This document shows positions 10,101 through 17,598 of a stretch of 64,000 nt of DNA, piece by piece. Source of the stretch: GWE2-40-63 sp041664345 (lineage in GTDB: Bacteria; Bacteroidota; Bacteroidia; Bacteroidales; SZUA-534); the NCBI GenBank assembly GCA_041664345.1, contig JBAYKX010000029.1, forward strand, positions 4,254 to 68,253. Direction: 5' to 3'. The stretch's first letter is position 1; every line of letters starts with the position of its first letter. Position numbers and translations under genes: made by a program. The notes below the pieces were generated by a model. That model saw only the letters and a program-made list of their open reading frames with translations, did not search any database and was not told the DNA's origin.

Positions 10101-12606
10101 TGATAATTCAACTGGTGGAAGTGATTTAATTTATGAACTATTAGTAGAGCGTATCAGTACCGATGAAGCGTTAAAATTAAAAGCAATTATAGATAGTCAT
10201 TCAAAAACTGTTTCTACAAAAGGAAACTCGAATGTTCCCTTAAGTAACCTGCCTATTGTTTCCCCAAATTCCGCCGGTACTTTTGGAACCGATTCTGTAT
10301 TGACATTTGATAATGGCTATGATGGTGTTTATACTAGCGGAAGCATGTATTGGAGCAATGACGGAGGTGGACATTTATTTTGTGGAGATTATTTAGTTGA
10401 TAATTATATTTTCTTCCCATCTCCTGTTAATATCAGTTATTTTCAGATGAATAGCTCCCCGTATGCAAGTTATCAAGTTGGGAGTGGATATATCGATGTT
10501 AACGCGTATGATATAGATACTAATTTGATTTGGAGTACCACCATTGATTTAACTGGTACTGCCAATTGGAGCACTTGGGTTGATGTAACAGTTGAAACCA
10601 ATAATATTTCTTACCTGGAATTAAAAGCTCCCGGTGGTTATCCATGGTATAATGGTTTTTGGCCTAGCATTGATAATATCCACATTGGTAGTTCTATTTC
10701 TTGGCTACAGGTTGAACCAATATCAGGAACTGTTCCTGCGGGTTCTAACAAAAATATAGCGGTTACCTTTGATGCTACCAAACTAATTGAAGGAGAATAC
10801 GATTCTTATGTTGTAATTAACAGCAACGATCCGGTTAATCCAATAGTGAAAGTTCCTGCCCACCTGCATGTTACTGGAATTGCCGAAATTGAGGTTGTCC
10901 CTGCTCAACTTGATTTTGGACAGGTTTTTCAGGGTTCTGGTAATACCTTGAGTATATTGATTAAAAATATCGGGAATAAACCACTGGTAATCAATGAAAT
11001 TTACTCAACCAATGAACACTTTGTTCCTGAATTCAGTGCTGTTTCATTAGAACCAACCGATACGATACAATTAATGGTGCACTATAATGCAAATGAATTA
11101 CAAACCGATGCCGGAAGTTTATTCTTGAAGTCGAATGCTCATTCAAGTCCAACAGTTGAGATTGTTTTAGCCGGTAAATCGGTATTGCCTCCGGTAATTT
11201 CGTTATCATCCGATTCAATTTCATCTTATTTGGATGTGAATGAAACGGAAACTCAAACCATAACTATCAACAATACCAATGGGGGAAGCAATTTGAACTA
11301 TGAAATATCTGTAAAACGTATCGATATGAATGTAATATCGAAACTAGAATCAACTTTTGATAATAATGGAATGAACGGTACTAACAACAAGAAAATGAAA
11401 GCATCAACACAAAGCCAAAGTGTTGCTGCCGCTATTTCAGTTGATACCTCTCAAACCAATTCTGTATTGACATTTGATACTGGAACTGATGGTGTTTACC
11501 TTAGCGGAAATATGGTATGGACAAATGATGGCGGGGGGCATTTATACTGTAGTTATCCATATGGCGATTCATATGTTTACTTTCAAAACCCTGTTTATAT
11601 TAGCTATTTCCAGATGAATTGTTTTCCTTATGCAAGCTATCCAACCGAAAATGTTGGATTAATCAATGTTGAAGCTTTTGATATAAATTGGAATTTAATT
11701 TGGAGCAAAGAAGTTGATTTGACCGGTTCTACCGATTGGAGCAAATGGGTTAATGTAACGGTTGAAACAAGTGATGTATATGGTTTACGATTTATTGCTC
11801 CGGCAAATTATCCTTGGTACAATTACATTTATCCGAGCATCGATAACATTCACCTTGGTAATTCAGTATCTTGGCTAACATCTGAAACTTTATCAGGTAG
11901 CATCCCGGCAGGTTCATCCCAAAATGTAGCGGTTACCTTTATTACTGAAGGAATTGAGTATGGGACCTATGATGCACAAATTATTGTTTCAAGCAACGAC
12001 CCTGTTAATAGCCAGAAAACCGTTGCAGCCCATTTATTGGTAACTAATAATACAGTACCGGAATATGTTAGTTCGGCGGAAAGCTTATACTTAAAAATGA
12101 GTGATAAACACTTAATTGTTAATCTGGATACCATGTTTTCCGATGCCGATTCTGATAAATTAACCTATACGGTAACAACTGCAAACAATACGGTTGCTTC
12201 TGCTCTGGTTGGAGGAAATTTAGTTATAGTTACGGCGGTTTCGGTGGGTACCATTGATTGCGAAATTGTTGCCAATGACGGTAGAGGCGGAGTTGCCACT
12301 AAAACAATGCCCATTATGGTAGAAATTGGTCAATCTTCACCTGATTTGACAATTTCAGGTGTTGAGGTATTTCCGAATCCATTTACCGATAAAGTATTTT
12401 TTACTTTTGAACTTCAGCATCCGGGGAACCTACAACTTAAACTGTACTCTGCCGATGGCAGGGCTGTTGGTATGAATGAAAAAGGTTATACCACAAGAGG
12501 CAAATATACTATTGAATTCAATTCCACTGGATTGGAGCAAGGAGTATATATTTACAACCTGGTATTGAATAATGAAGTAGTAAATATTGGAAGTCTTATA
12601 AAATAA
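4141..12606 (+). CDS. Giant secreted S8 subtilisin-like protease with repeated beta-sandwich modules and a T9SS sorting domain
   Basis: The start is placed at ATG 4141 because it opens a clean signal peptide (MMKSKPYLRRSM... ending about VSGQQ); an upstream in-frame ATG at 4051 would bury it. The mature enzyme has a subtilisin catalytic domain: Asp about 196 in AVIDQGVDYSHEDL, His about 251 in GEHGTHVGG, oxyanion Asn in AQNSWG, and Ser about 432 in GTSMACPHVSG. A fibronectin-III-like domain follows (from about residue 500), then a nidogen-like domain (GFGYRWIDS region). Next come repeated BACON/ASPM-like beta-sandwich modules, with a beta-propeller, a Rossmann-like domain and two jelly-roll-like domains placed between them. 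The C-terminus (VEVFPNPFTDKVFF ... GVYIYNLVL) is a type A T9SS sorting signal, so the protein is probably exported through the outer membrane and anchored or released. It is far longer than ordinary subtilases. It is flanked by terminators and appears to be a single-gene unit. Confidence 0.92.
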   Translation: MMKSKPYLRRSMILLMALISLSVSGQQTLRMKFSPDVEKSIQAYEKTSIKKSGIGNIQTGIATVDRLLTKYQGIEMKRVYRPAGKFEARHMQYGLHLWYEIKLANSKNSDYQKCISEFKGLTEINTVEAKLDKQLYGSEDKITPVLNWIPNDPRYNEQWHYWNTGQTNGTPGADIRLQDAWGIQKGSNNVVVAVIDQGVDYSHEDLAGAMWVNELEATGTTGVDDDNNGYIDDVHGYGFGDNQGTYTPGEHGTHVGGTIGAVNNNGIGVSGIAGGSGSNGGVRLMSCAVFGSSNSDGFDEAFIYAADNGAVIAQNSWGYTSSGQYEQSVLDAIDYFIAVAGNDTNGVQNGPLFGGMVIFAAGNDNSYMDWYPGYYEPVLSVASTTHNDTKAWYSNYGTWVDVAAPGGETNVTEQGVLSTLPGNSYGFYQGTSMACPHVSGMAALLVSEYGGPGFSSAALRDLIITTTDSIDELNTNYSGMLGSGRINAFTALNSNDSIPPSPINDLLTTDVTEISIKLNWTSTGNDSTLGKASAYDLRYSTNPIDAANFDASHRYMATPKPKESGNNETCILTGLTPGTQYYFAIKALDINGNKPEISNVVSAETLDAPIALINPSSLYAVLDSGNTETASLYLKNIGKESLSYSIKSEGTIIISSLGEKNNTSQISFDYEPKKGETDTRKGNPVITGAGDDGVDGFGYRWIDSDESGGPKFNWHDISATGTEVYLGDDSYVEASLPFTFSFYDIDYSNVYISSNGFISFNSDGAYSLSNNQIPNTYTPNALIAAFWDDLYPNNGSSIYYQALDNNFIVQYQNINVIGNSGINTFQIILAKDGSIKIQYLQMNGPLIYSTVGIENEDGTQGLQVAFNTDYIHDSLAVSISTAPQVNFIKSIVPNLGNVAINDSVEIQLELSSDSLIPGNYIDRLIISSNDPLHPEIEFPVYLHVNGFSNALVSLDSLNYGNVFITDTTDLSFQVNNTGSDSLDISNIVSSNGAFIVHPFSDKPVYKNGKIDITVSFAPAVELHYVDTLTIYSNAMDNPATIILTGFGELPPVISVTPDSLAADLHINETEKQTLTIDNTAGESELIVSIDIKPINQVSTTIISNEKLEILKSKVSRSYTSLIKPENKAFNTAPLSANSKGSSRLFATDLNLNQIVELDPITGSVFHVIYTSNIDFWGPEGLAFDGTNIYFSDETGTIYKLNADTGAEEGTMIIGGYLDGLGFDGTYLLATDNRKDQFYKIDFETKQIVDTLLYGYHFGGGLTNAGNRGTVFAAIDFATIIEFNLETEEVVNYFDLDYIFYGLAYSNSLNQLFVADLNGQIRVLDPDNGNEISSFVGQGSALAADEGSGSKWLSTSVQNANISAGTSQEIDFTFDATDLFGGNYDSYIIINSNDPVNPKVKIPAHLHVTGVPEIEVTPDSLIFGQLFTGQTDSLTIKVINPGTDLLVIDSIYSNDVHFTPEINSISIDPKKTATLQVYYSGNEVQTDTGSLFLRSNAQTNPMVGIVLSGISVMPPIISVTPDSLAADLLTNEIEIHILTIDNSVGGSNLDITLSIAGRKIETNRIPIERSVDSQNANINSMYNSLRDYKLVPVNKISKKVSGVGNVLILYDDASDVSEIAGLLNTYPDLNISTLDADTYQVTLETLLTYKTVIVSNNGSWTDATALGNVLADFVDYGGNLIITVPVFYNGNFMISGRFLSEGYMPVNLANSIGYNELGWYNADHSIMKGIEYIYSGTSLSDATISANSEDIAEFTNQGIFVGTKGNVVALNLFIAWSGTWIGDVPALFYNTINYLSGSKWLQPDIELATIPAGTSLDINITFDATDLFGGNYDSYITIKSNDPINPVIEVPAHLHVTGVPEIEVSPASLDFGQLFTGRTDSILVTIENPGTDLLVIDTIYSTDTHFVPELHAVSIEPKDSMTIQVYYNANEVQTDAGSLFLQSNAHSSPTVEIILTGKSVLPPVIEVTPDSLAADLFTNDSVVQTITIDNSTGGSDLIYELLVERISTDEALKLKAIIDSHSKTVSTKGNSNVPLSNLPIVSPNSAGTFGTDSVLTFDNGYDGVYTSGSMYWSNDGGGHLFCGDYLVDNYIFFPSPVNISYFQMNSSPYASYQVGSGYIDVNAYDIDTNLIWSTTIDLTGTANWSTWVDVTVETNNISYLELKAPGGYPWYNGFWPSIDNIHIGSSISWLQVEPISGTVPAGSNKNIAVTFDATKLIEGEYDSYVVINSNDPVNPIVKVPAHLHVTGIAEIEVVPAQLDFGQVFQGSGNTLSILIKNIGNKPLVINEIYSTNEHFVPEFSAVSLEPTDTIQLMVHYNANELQTDAGSLFLKSNAHSSPTVEIVLAGKSVLPPVISLSSDSISSYLDVNETETQTITINNTNGGSNLNYEISVKRIDMNVISKLESTFDNNGMNGTNNKKMKASTQSQSVAAAISVDTSQTNSVLTFDTGTDGVYLSGNMVWTNDGGGHLYCSYPYGDSYVYFQNPVYISYFQMNCFPYASYPTENVGLINVEAFDINWNLIWSKEVDLTGSTDWSKWVNVTVETSDVYGLRFIAPANYPWYNYIYPSIDNIHLGNSVSWLTSETLSGSIPAGSSQNVAVTFITEGIEYGTYDAQIIVSSNDPVNSQKTVAAHLLVTNNTVPEYVSSAESLYLKMSDKHLIVNLDTMFSDADSDKLTYTVTTANNTVASALVGGNLVIVTAVSVGTIDCEIVANDGRGGVATKTMPIMVEIGQSSPDLTISGVEVFPNPFTDKVFFTFELQHPGNLQLKLYSADGRAVGMNEKGYTTRGKYTIEFNSTGLEQGVYIYNLVLNNEVVNIGSLIK
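6970..12050 (+). repeat. Internal repeat modules of the S8 protease gene
   Basis: A module of the form '...NSNDPVNP..vPAHLHVTG.PEIEV.P.SL.FGQLF.G.TDS... VTPDSLAADL..NE' recurs beginning near 8230, 9590 and 10755, with diverged copies near 6970 and 11900. Near-identical DNA stretches such as gatgctactgacctttttgg (about 8265 and 9605) show that some copies arose by recent duplication. Each copy is separated from the next by a different globular insert. Confidence 0.8.
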
Positions 12607-12673
12607 GATTCAAACGGTTATTGAACAAAATAACATAACAGGTTGTAGAGTGTTGTGTACCGGATAATTTCGC

Positions 12674-12714
12674 AAAGGGCTGTCTAAAAGTGTTAGGCAG
12701 CCCTTTTGCATTTT
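12674..12714 (+). terminator. Strong intrinsic terminator after the protease gene
   Basis: The stem AAGGGCTGtCTAA pairs with TTAGgCAGCCCTT (one wobble pair) around a short loop and is followed by TTTTGCATTTT. It lies about 70 bases after the stop. Confidence 0.85.
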
Positions 12715-12793
12715 AGCTGATTCAATATAATTGTGTTCTGGAATAAACCAAAAATATTTAGTTGGAATACCTACGACGTAATAAATAAAACTT

Positions 12794-12801
12794 TAATTTT
12801 G
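12794..12801 (+). promoter_or_regulatory. Candidate -7 element upstream of rpe
   Basis: TAATTTTG matches TAnnTTTG and lies 58 bases before the rpe ATG. No TTG is found at the ideal 18-20 base spacing, so only the -7 half is supported. Confidence 0.35.
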
Positions 12802-12859
12802 AAACGACATAAAGGTCAGCATTACATCAAAAACCATTTGAAACTTGACAATTAAAAAC

Positions 12860-13513
12860 ATGAAATCACCATTAGTTGCCCCTTCCTTACTTGCAGCCGA
12901 TTTCGGAAACCTGGCCCGCGATGTTGAAATGCTCAACCATAGTCAAGCCGACTGGATACATATTGACGTGATGGATGGCATGTTTGTACCAAATATTTCA
13001 TTTGGTTTTCCGGTGATTAAAGCCGTGCAAAAAATTGCTAAAAAGCCACTCGACGTGCATTTAATGATTGAACAACCAGACCGTTATCTGGAACAATTCA
13101 AACAAGTTGGGGCTGAAATTCTTACTGTTCATTATGAGGCCTGTCCTCATCTTCACCGAACACTGCAAGCCATTAAAGTATTAGGAATGAAAGCTGGGTT
13201 ATCCCTGAATCCGCATACTCCCATAAACGTTTTGAACGACATTGTTCATGATGTTGATATGGTTCTAATTATGTCGGTAAATCCAGGATTTGGCGGACAA
13301 CAGTTTATTGAACATAGCTATGCAAAAATCAGCAAACTGAAAGAGTTGATTACCAAAGCAGGTTCAAACACTTTAATAGAAGTGGATGGTGGTGTTACCC
13401 TCGAAAATTCACGAAAATTAGTCGATGCCGGTGTTGATGTACTGGTAGCCGGAAATACGGTCTTTGCTTCTGACAATCCTGCAAAAACTATTGAGATGCT
13501 AAAGTACCGATAA
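12860..13513 (+). CDS. rpe: Ribulose-phosphate 3-epimerase
   Basis: Interconverts ribulose-5-phosphate and xylulose-5-phosphate in the pentose phosphate pathway. The start is ATG 12860 (MKSPLVAPSLLAADF); a TTG 15 bases upstream is less likely. Family motifs are SLLAADF, the metal/catalytic HIDVMDGMFVPNISFG, DVHLMIEQP, LIMSVNPGFGGQQF and VDGGV near the C-terminus, in a TIM barrel of normal length (217 residues). Its last 15 bases overlap the end of the convergent ABC permease gene on the other strand. Confidence 0.95.
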   Translation: MKSPLVAPSLLAADFGNLARDVEMLNHSQADWIHIDVMDGMFVPNISFGFPVIKAVQKIAKKPLDVHLMIEQPDRYLEQFKQVGAEILTVHYEACPHLHRTLQAIKVLGMKAGLSLNPHTPINVLNDIVHDVDMVLIMSVNPGFGGQQFIEHSYAKISKLKELITKAGSNTLIEVDGGVTLENSRKLVDAGVDVLVAGNTVFASDNPAKTIEMLKYR

Positions 13514-14212
13514 CCGCTTTAAACAAAACCGAAAACTTAAATAGTTTAGAAACAAGAGCATAGCAAGACCTATACCACCAATACCTAATAAAGGTAATCC
13601 CAAGGCAAAGCTATCGGCAATTTTAAATACCCAGAATGCCGGTAAAAACCCAAGGCCATATTCCCAAAGCGATTGTATAAAAAAGGCTGCAACCGGAATA
13701 AAGAGGGTTATATTGGCCACTTTCAAAAAGGTCATTCCTTCTATTTTATTCTTTGCAACCGAGCTGATTAATAATATCAATATAGGGCCATTTAACGCGC
13801 TAAGCAAGGAAAGTAAAGTGGTGAAAAGCAGTGGAAAATGAACCAACCCATTGAAATACAAAAACATAAAACTGAACAAAAATCCCAAAATCACCACAAA
13901 TACCACTCGTGTTGCCAAAAAGCCTGAAAGCGAAACAGGAGTTACTTTAATGATGGATAATAACTGACTGTCTTTCTCGTCGAGCAACATAAACGATAGA
14001 ATAAACCCTGGAAAAATGGAAATAAGCAGCGCGAAAAAGGTGAGAATCTGTAAATAATAAGCTGCTATATCGGGCAACCACTGGTTTAATAAAGGCAATG
14101 CAAACCTAACTAATACTAAGAGCAGAAAAGGTACCAAAAGCATTAAAAGCAAAGTAGGATCGCGTTTTGTATTTTTTATATCAGCCAGCAGAATTGCAAA
14201 ATATTTTTTCAT
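13499..14212 (-). CDS. ABC-2 type transporter permease
   Basis: A 237-residue membrane protein with about six hydrophobic segments. It is the last gene of a minus-strand unit: TetR regulator, ATPase, permease, permease. Its ATG overlaps the stop of the upstream permease by four bases, indicating translational coupling. ABC-2 permeases pair with an ATPase to export lipids, drugs or other compounds; the substrate cannot be told from sequence. With the next gene it probably forms a heterodimeric membrane channel. Confidence 0.8.
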   Translation of the reverse strand: MKKYFAILLADIKNTKRDPTLLLMLLVPFLLLVLVRFALPLLNQWLPDIAAYYLQILTFFALLISIFPGFILSFMLLDEKDSQLLSIIKVTPVSLSGFLATRVVFVVILGFLFSFMFLYFNGLVHFPLLFTTLLSLLSALNGPILILLISSVAKNKIEGMTFLKVANITLFIPVAAFFIQSLWEYGLGFLPAFWVFKIADSFALGLPLLGIGGIGLAMLLFLNYLSFRFCLKRLSVL

Positions 14213-14910
14213 TTCCGGTTTGTTTTTAAGATGCGTTTGTTATAACTGGAATAAGCCCACCGATAAGTCAGGTAGTTCAATGCCAACAAATAAACAACGG
14301 CATAAAACAATTGCCACCCGGCCACTTTACTTACCGAACCAGCAAACAAAATTAAGCAGGCTTGCGATGGAATGACATAATAAAGCCAGGAATCGGACAA
14401 TCCAAAATAGTGAAGAAATGGTAGGCATATTGGTGCCAATACAATTGGGATGATGAGAATGAATTGGTTGAAATTTTGGACAAACGAAACACCCACAATC
14501 CCAATAAATATAAATAGTAACGATGAAAGACAGATGGCCAGAACAAACCAAAAAACATTAAAATAAGCCGGGTGTGCTGCTAACATGATAAGGAAACTGG
14601 TAATCAAAGCCAATAAAGTAAATGCCAATGCCTTCGACCAAATATATCCGCCTGTGCTAAGTGGTGTAACTGCCAATACTTGATGGGTTTGAGCTTCTTT
14701 CTCGAACAATATCATCACGGCTGTAAATAAAAAACCATACATTACCGGATCCGAAAAAATTAGTATCGCCACGAGTTTTTCCAACCCAGCGGTATCTAAT
14801 GACAAAAGCAGCAAGCTATAAATGGCCGAAATGCCTAATGCCACTGCCACAATGCCATATTTATAAAGCAAAAAGACATCCCATTTTAGGGTTTTAAAAA
14901 GTAGTTGCAT
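14209..14910 (-). CDS. ABC-2 type transporter permease (second subunit)
   Basis: A 233-residue protein with a cytoplasmic N-terminus (MQLLFKTLKWDVFLLYKYG) and six predicted membrane segments, resembling FluC/fluoroquinolone-export-type ABC-2 permeases in layout. The FEKEAQTHQVLAVTPLSTGGYIWSKAL stretch between the second and third segments is the usual coupling region of such permeases. It starts 1 base after the ATPase gene ends and overlaps the next permease by 4 bases, so the three form one operon. Confidence 0.8.
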   Translation of the reverse strand: MQLLFKTLKWDVFLLYKYGIVAVALGISAIYSLLLLSLDTAGLEKLVAILIFSDPVMYGFLFTAVMILFEKEAQTHQVLAVTPLSTGGYIWSKALAFTLLALITSFLIMLAAHPAYFNVFWFVLAICLSSLLFIFIGIVGVSFVQNFNQFILIIPIVLAPICLPFLHYFGLSDSWLYYVIPSQACLILFAGSVSKVAGWQLFYAVVYLLALNYLTYRWAYSSYNKRILKTNRK

Positions 14911-14911
14911 A

Positions 14912-15778
14912 TTAAAATAGATCTGTTGCGGTTAACTTTTCGCCCGTTGTTTTTATAAAAACTTCATCCAGTGAGGCTTCTCTGGTATGAATACTCACAA
15001 TGGATTGATTTTTCAGTAAATTAAAAAACTGCTCATTTTGCCCCAATTGAACCAGTTCAAACTCCTGCGAATGCAGTCCATGGTTTTCATATTCCACCCT
15101 CAATAAAGGTTTTCCGTATTGCAACTTTAATGCTTTTGGAGCCCCCTCTGCTTGAATTTTACCATTGGTAATAAAAGCCACCCGGTCGCAAAGCTCATCG
15201 GCATCGTGCATGTTATGGGTGGTTAAAAAGATGGTTTTTCCTTCCGATTTAAGATGGGTTATAATATTCCGGATAGTCCGTGCATTTATTGGATCGAGCC
15301 CTGAAGTGGGCTCATCAAAAAACAGGATTTCAGGATTGTGGATCAATGCCCGCACAAAATTTAGTCGCATCTTCATCCCTTTTGAATACTCTTCGGTTTT
15401 TTTATGGGCAGCATCTTGCAAACCAACCATTTCTAAAAGTTCTATTAAGTTTTTTCGGGGATTTTGGTAAAACGAAGCAAAAAGTTCTAAGTTCTCCAAG
15501 CCTGTTAACTTGGCATAATGGTTGGGCAGTTCAAAACCCACACCAATATGATTATAAAAACGGTTGTCCCATTGGGTTAAATCTTTCCCCAGCACCTGAA
15601 TAGTTCCCTTATAACCTGTCAACAACCGGATAAGAATTTTCTGAGTAGTACTTTTTCCTGCTCCACTTGGACCAAGAAACCCGTATATTTCACCTTTTTC
15701 AATTGAAAAACTGATTCCTTTTATGGCATCTTCTTTTTGTTTGGGATAGCGAAATACAAGTTCACTTACTTTTATCAT
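14912..15778 (-). CDS. ABC transporter ATP-binding protein
   Basis: A 288-residue ATPase with Walker A GPSGAGKSTT, a Q-loop region, the signature YSKGMKMRLN (a KG variant of LSGGQ, common in this subfamily), Walker B EILFFDEPTSGLDP and switch His in TTHNMHDADELC. A C-terminal extension (about residues 215-288) is typical of CcmA/NatA-like exporters. It energises the two ABC-2 permeases encoded directly downstream. The gene follows the TetR gene by 44 bases and probably shares its autoregulated promoter. Confidence 0.9.
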   Translation of the reverse strand: MIKVSELVFRYPKQKEDAIKGISFSIEKGEIYGFLGPSGAGKSTTQKILIRLLTGYKGTIQVLGKDLTQWDNRFYNHIGVGFELPNHYAKLTGLENLELFASFYQNPRKNLIELLEMVGLQDAAHKKTEEYSKGMKMRLNFVRALIHNPEILFFDEPTSGLDPINARTIRNIITHLKSEGKTIFLTTHNMHDADELCDRVAFITNGKIQAEGAPKALKLQYGKPLLRVEYENHGLHSQEFELVQLGQNEQFFNLLKNQSIVSIHTREASLDEVFIKTTGEKLTATDLF

Positions 15779-15822
15779 ATATTGTTGGTTTTATATATGT
15801 TAATTGTTCTCCATCTTTCCTC

Positions 15823-16482
15823 TTACTCCGAAGCCTTAATCCCGTTCCTGAGCATATCTACCGACATCTCAATTATCTGCTCCAACTCCTTTAAGGGCAA
15901 GTCCAATACGGGTTTCCTGTTACGTATATTTTGCTCGTAGTCAATCCCAAATTTGTAGGCTACATAGTCGTATAGCCAAAGTTGGGTATTAAAAATCTGA
16001 AATGCAACCAATTCAGGATCAGTAACCGTAAGTTGTTTCTTAAACTTTTCGAGCATCAGAATCTGTTTAGTCTGTTCTATTAACCTTCCATAGAGATTTT
16101 TTATTAGGCCAGAAACCTCGCTGGTATCCTTTTCATGCATTATTTTATAGAGGAATCCACCAATCAAAGGGTTTTCGATATCGAATCGGACTTTTTCCAA
16201 AAAGTTTTGCTTCAGGAGTACAAAAAAATCTATGTCCGGATCGTTTAACAAGACCTCCAGATTGGATAAACGTCGCTTTGATGATTCTTCAATTAGATAT
16301 GAATACAGTTCTTTTTTATTGGTAAAATACCTATAAAACGAACCTTTAGCCAAACCCAGTTTTTTAATAATCTCCGATAACGAGGCACTTTGATAGCCCT
16401 TTAAAGCAAACTCTTCGAATGATGCCATCAGGATTTCTTCCTGACGATCAGAACTGAGATTTTGAAATGTTTTTAAAGCCAT
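15823..16482 (-). CDS. TetR/AcrR family transcriptional repressor
   Basis: A 219-residue regulator with the N-terminal TetR helix-turn-helix (ILMASFEEFALKGYQSASLSEIIKKLGLAKGSFYRYFTNKKEL). The helical C-terminal domain is presumably the ligand-binding and dimerisation part; no ligand can be predicted. It is the first gene of the ABC-exporter operon, and two palindromic operators lie just upstream of its start, so it very likely represses itself and the exporter until an inducer binds. Confidence 0.9.
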   Translation of the reverse strand: MALKTFQNLSSDRQEEILMASFEEFALKGYQSASLSEIIKKLGLAKGSFYRYFTNKKELYSYLIEESSKRRLSNLEVLLNDPDIDFFVLLKQNFLEKVRFDIENPLIGGFLYKIMHEKDTSEVSGLIKNLYGRLIEQTKQILMLEKFKKQLTVTDPELVAFQIFNTQLWLYDYVAYKFGIDYEQNIRNRKPVLDLPLKELEQIIEMSVDMLRNGIKASE

Positions 16483-16491
16483 AATGCAACT

Positions 16492-16513
16492 TTAGCGACT
16501 ATATGGTCGCAAA
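16492..16513 (-). promoter_or_regulatory. TetR operator 1 (imperfect palindrome)
   Basis: TTAGCGACT, a 4-base ATAT spacer, then GGTCGCAA: an imperfect inverted repeat that shares its left half exactly with the neighbouring operator. It lies 10 bases before the TetR start codon and overlaps the candidate -7 element. Confidence 0.75.
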
Positions 16514-16517
16514 TATA
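16510..16517 (-). promoter_or_regulatory. Candidate -7 element of the tetR-ABC operon
   Basis: On the minus strand the bases read TATATTTG, matching TAnnTTTG. The element overlaps operator 1 and lies just downstream of operator 2, a layout in which bound repressor would block RNA polymerase. Confidence 0.55.
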
Positions 16518-16524
16518 AAAACTT

Positions 16525-16546
16525 TTAGCGACTTTGTAGTCGCTAA
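16525..16546 (-). promoter_or_regulatory. TetR operator 2 (perfect palindrome)
   Basis: TTAGCGACT, spacer TTGT, AGTCGCTAA: two perfect 9-base half sites. Its centre is 33 bases from that of operator 1, about three helical turns, so both repressor dimers would lie on the same face of the DNA. Confidence 0.8.
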
Positions 16547-16591
16547 ATGAAAATATTTTTACATTACAATCGGAAATTAGGAGTAGTTTGT

Positions 16592-16932
16592 TTAAAGTGA
16601 ACGGGGCTGGCGGCGGCGGTTGTTGAATTTTCCCGATTTTTGTTGCGTATGCACCCGGTTTATTTTGCGCACGGCATGTGGGTTATATTCAGGGCCATCG
16701 CCAATTTCAGGCGGATTGGGTGCCTTAAAGATGGTATCCTTAATAAGCTTTTCAATCCGTACAAAACGGGGAATATCGGTTTCATTAATAAAAGTTAGCC
16801 CAACGCCTGTGGAACTTGCCCGGGTCGTGCGGCCAATGCGGTGCACATAATCTTCGGCATCGTGGGGAACGTCGTAGTTTATAACCAAACCAATGTTATC
16901 CACATCAATGCCGCGCGAAACATTGTCCAGTT
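16592..16932 (-). pseudogene. C-terminal remnant of a DEAD-box RNA helicase
   Basis: About 110 codons read DNVSRGIDVDNIGLV... then DVPHDAEDYVHRIGRTTRA, which are helicase motifs V and VI, followed by a basic tail (KFNNRRRQPRSL). Everything upstream, including Walker A, the DEAD box and most of RecA domain 2, is missing. Just before DNVSRGID the sequence cannot be read in frame (a TGA lies 8 codons upstream), and the bases beyond resemble an AraC-type gene. This is a broken gene joined to another broken gene, not a short functional protein. Confidence 0.8.
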
Positions 16933-17238
16933 GCCCACCAATTCAAATTTGTGTATATCGGGCGTGGGAGCAATGTTTTCAATTTCTGTCTAAAATTTGG
17001 TATGAGGTGGAATCAGAATTAAATGGTCGGGTTGCAGGTTTATTCTTTTATCATTATATACATAAACTCCCGCAGTTTTATTCCAATAAAACCGCCAATA
17101 GGGAAACGACATTTGATTGCATTTCCATTGGTGGAACCACCAGTAACAACCGCATAACACGTTCATATTTACCGGAACAAACTCTTGCCTGAGATTGAAG
17201 GGGTTGCCTGATTTTGGGTTTTGTTGAAAGCTAAGCAT
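16933..17238 (-). pseudogene. N-terminal remnant of an AraC-family regulator
   Basis: From ATG 17238 the frame reads a cupin-like sensor N-terminus of the Bacteroidetes AraC type (CGCYWWFHQWKCNQMSFPYW, then WNKTAGVYVY and LILIPPHTKF), and then a TAA stops it after 82 codons. Past the stop the same frame continues as TEIENIAPTPDIHKFELVGNW before running into helicase DNA. The DNA-binding half is absent. Together with the helicase remnant this suggests a deletion that removed the 3' end of one gene and the 5' end of the next. Confidence 0.65.
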
Positions 17239-17598
17239 TCAGGGAATATGTTTCAATTATACACACATATAATGGGTTTAACTATTTCTATAAAGCATCT
17301 ATACTATAAATTTTATAAAACATTGAAAGGGGTTTTTTATAATAGCGTTAATTCAGCAAGTTATTTAGGAAACAGTTGAAAGCCACGGGGTGATTAAACT
17401 TGACAAAGAAGGCAAAAGTATTTAAAAACCCACCTTGGCGGGTTTAATTTAAATAGCCCCGGGTTAAAAGCCAGGGTATATGAATTTGCGGTATAAAATC
17501 GGCGCAAGCTGTATAGATTTTTTGAAATGATGTATAATCTATGCACCGAAAATGGGAATTTCAAATTTCACTTCTTAAATGCGGTTGCCCTAACTCAA
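17239..17598. other. Intergenic region upstream of the AraC remnant
   Basis: About 360 bases with no credible gene. A weak hairpin AAACCCaCC/GGcGGGTTT lies near 17427-17444 and could terminate hldD transcription on the minus strand; otherwise nothing is recognised. Confidence 0.4.

Noticed and set aside
15165..15603. Two + strand ORFs of about 100 codons
   Set aside because: They are shadows of the ABC ATPase gene on the other strand.
16893..17192. 99-codon + strand ORF
   Set aside because: It is antisense to the AraC and helicase remnants and its translation has no protein-like pattern.
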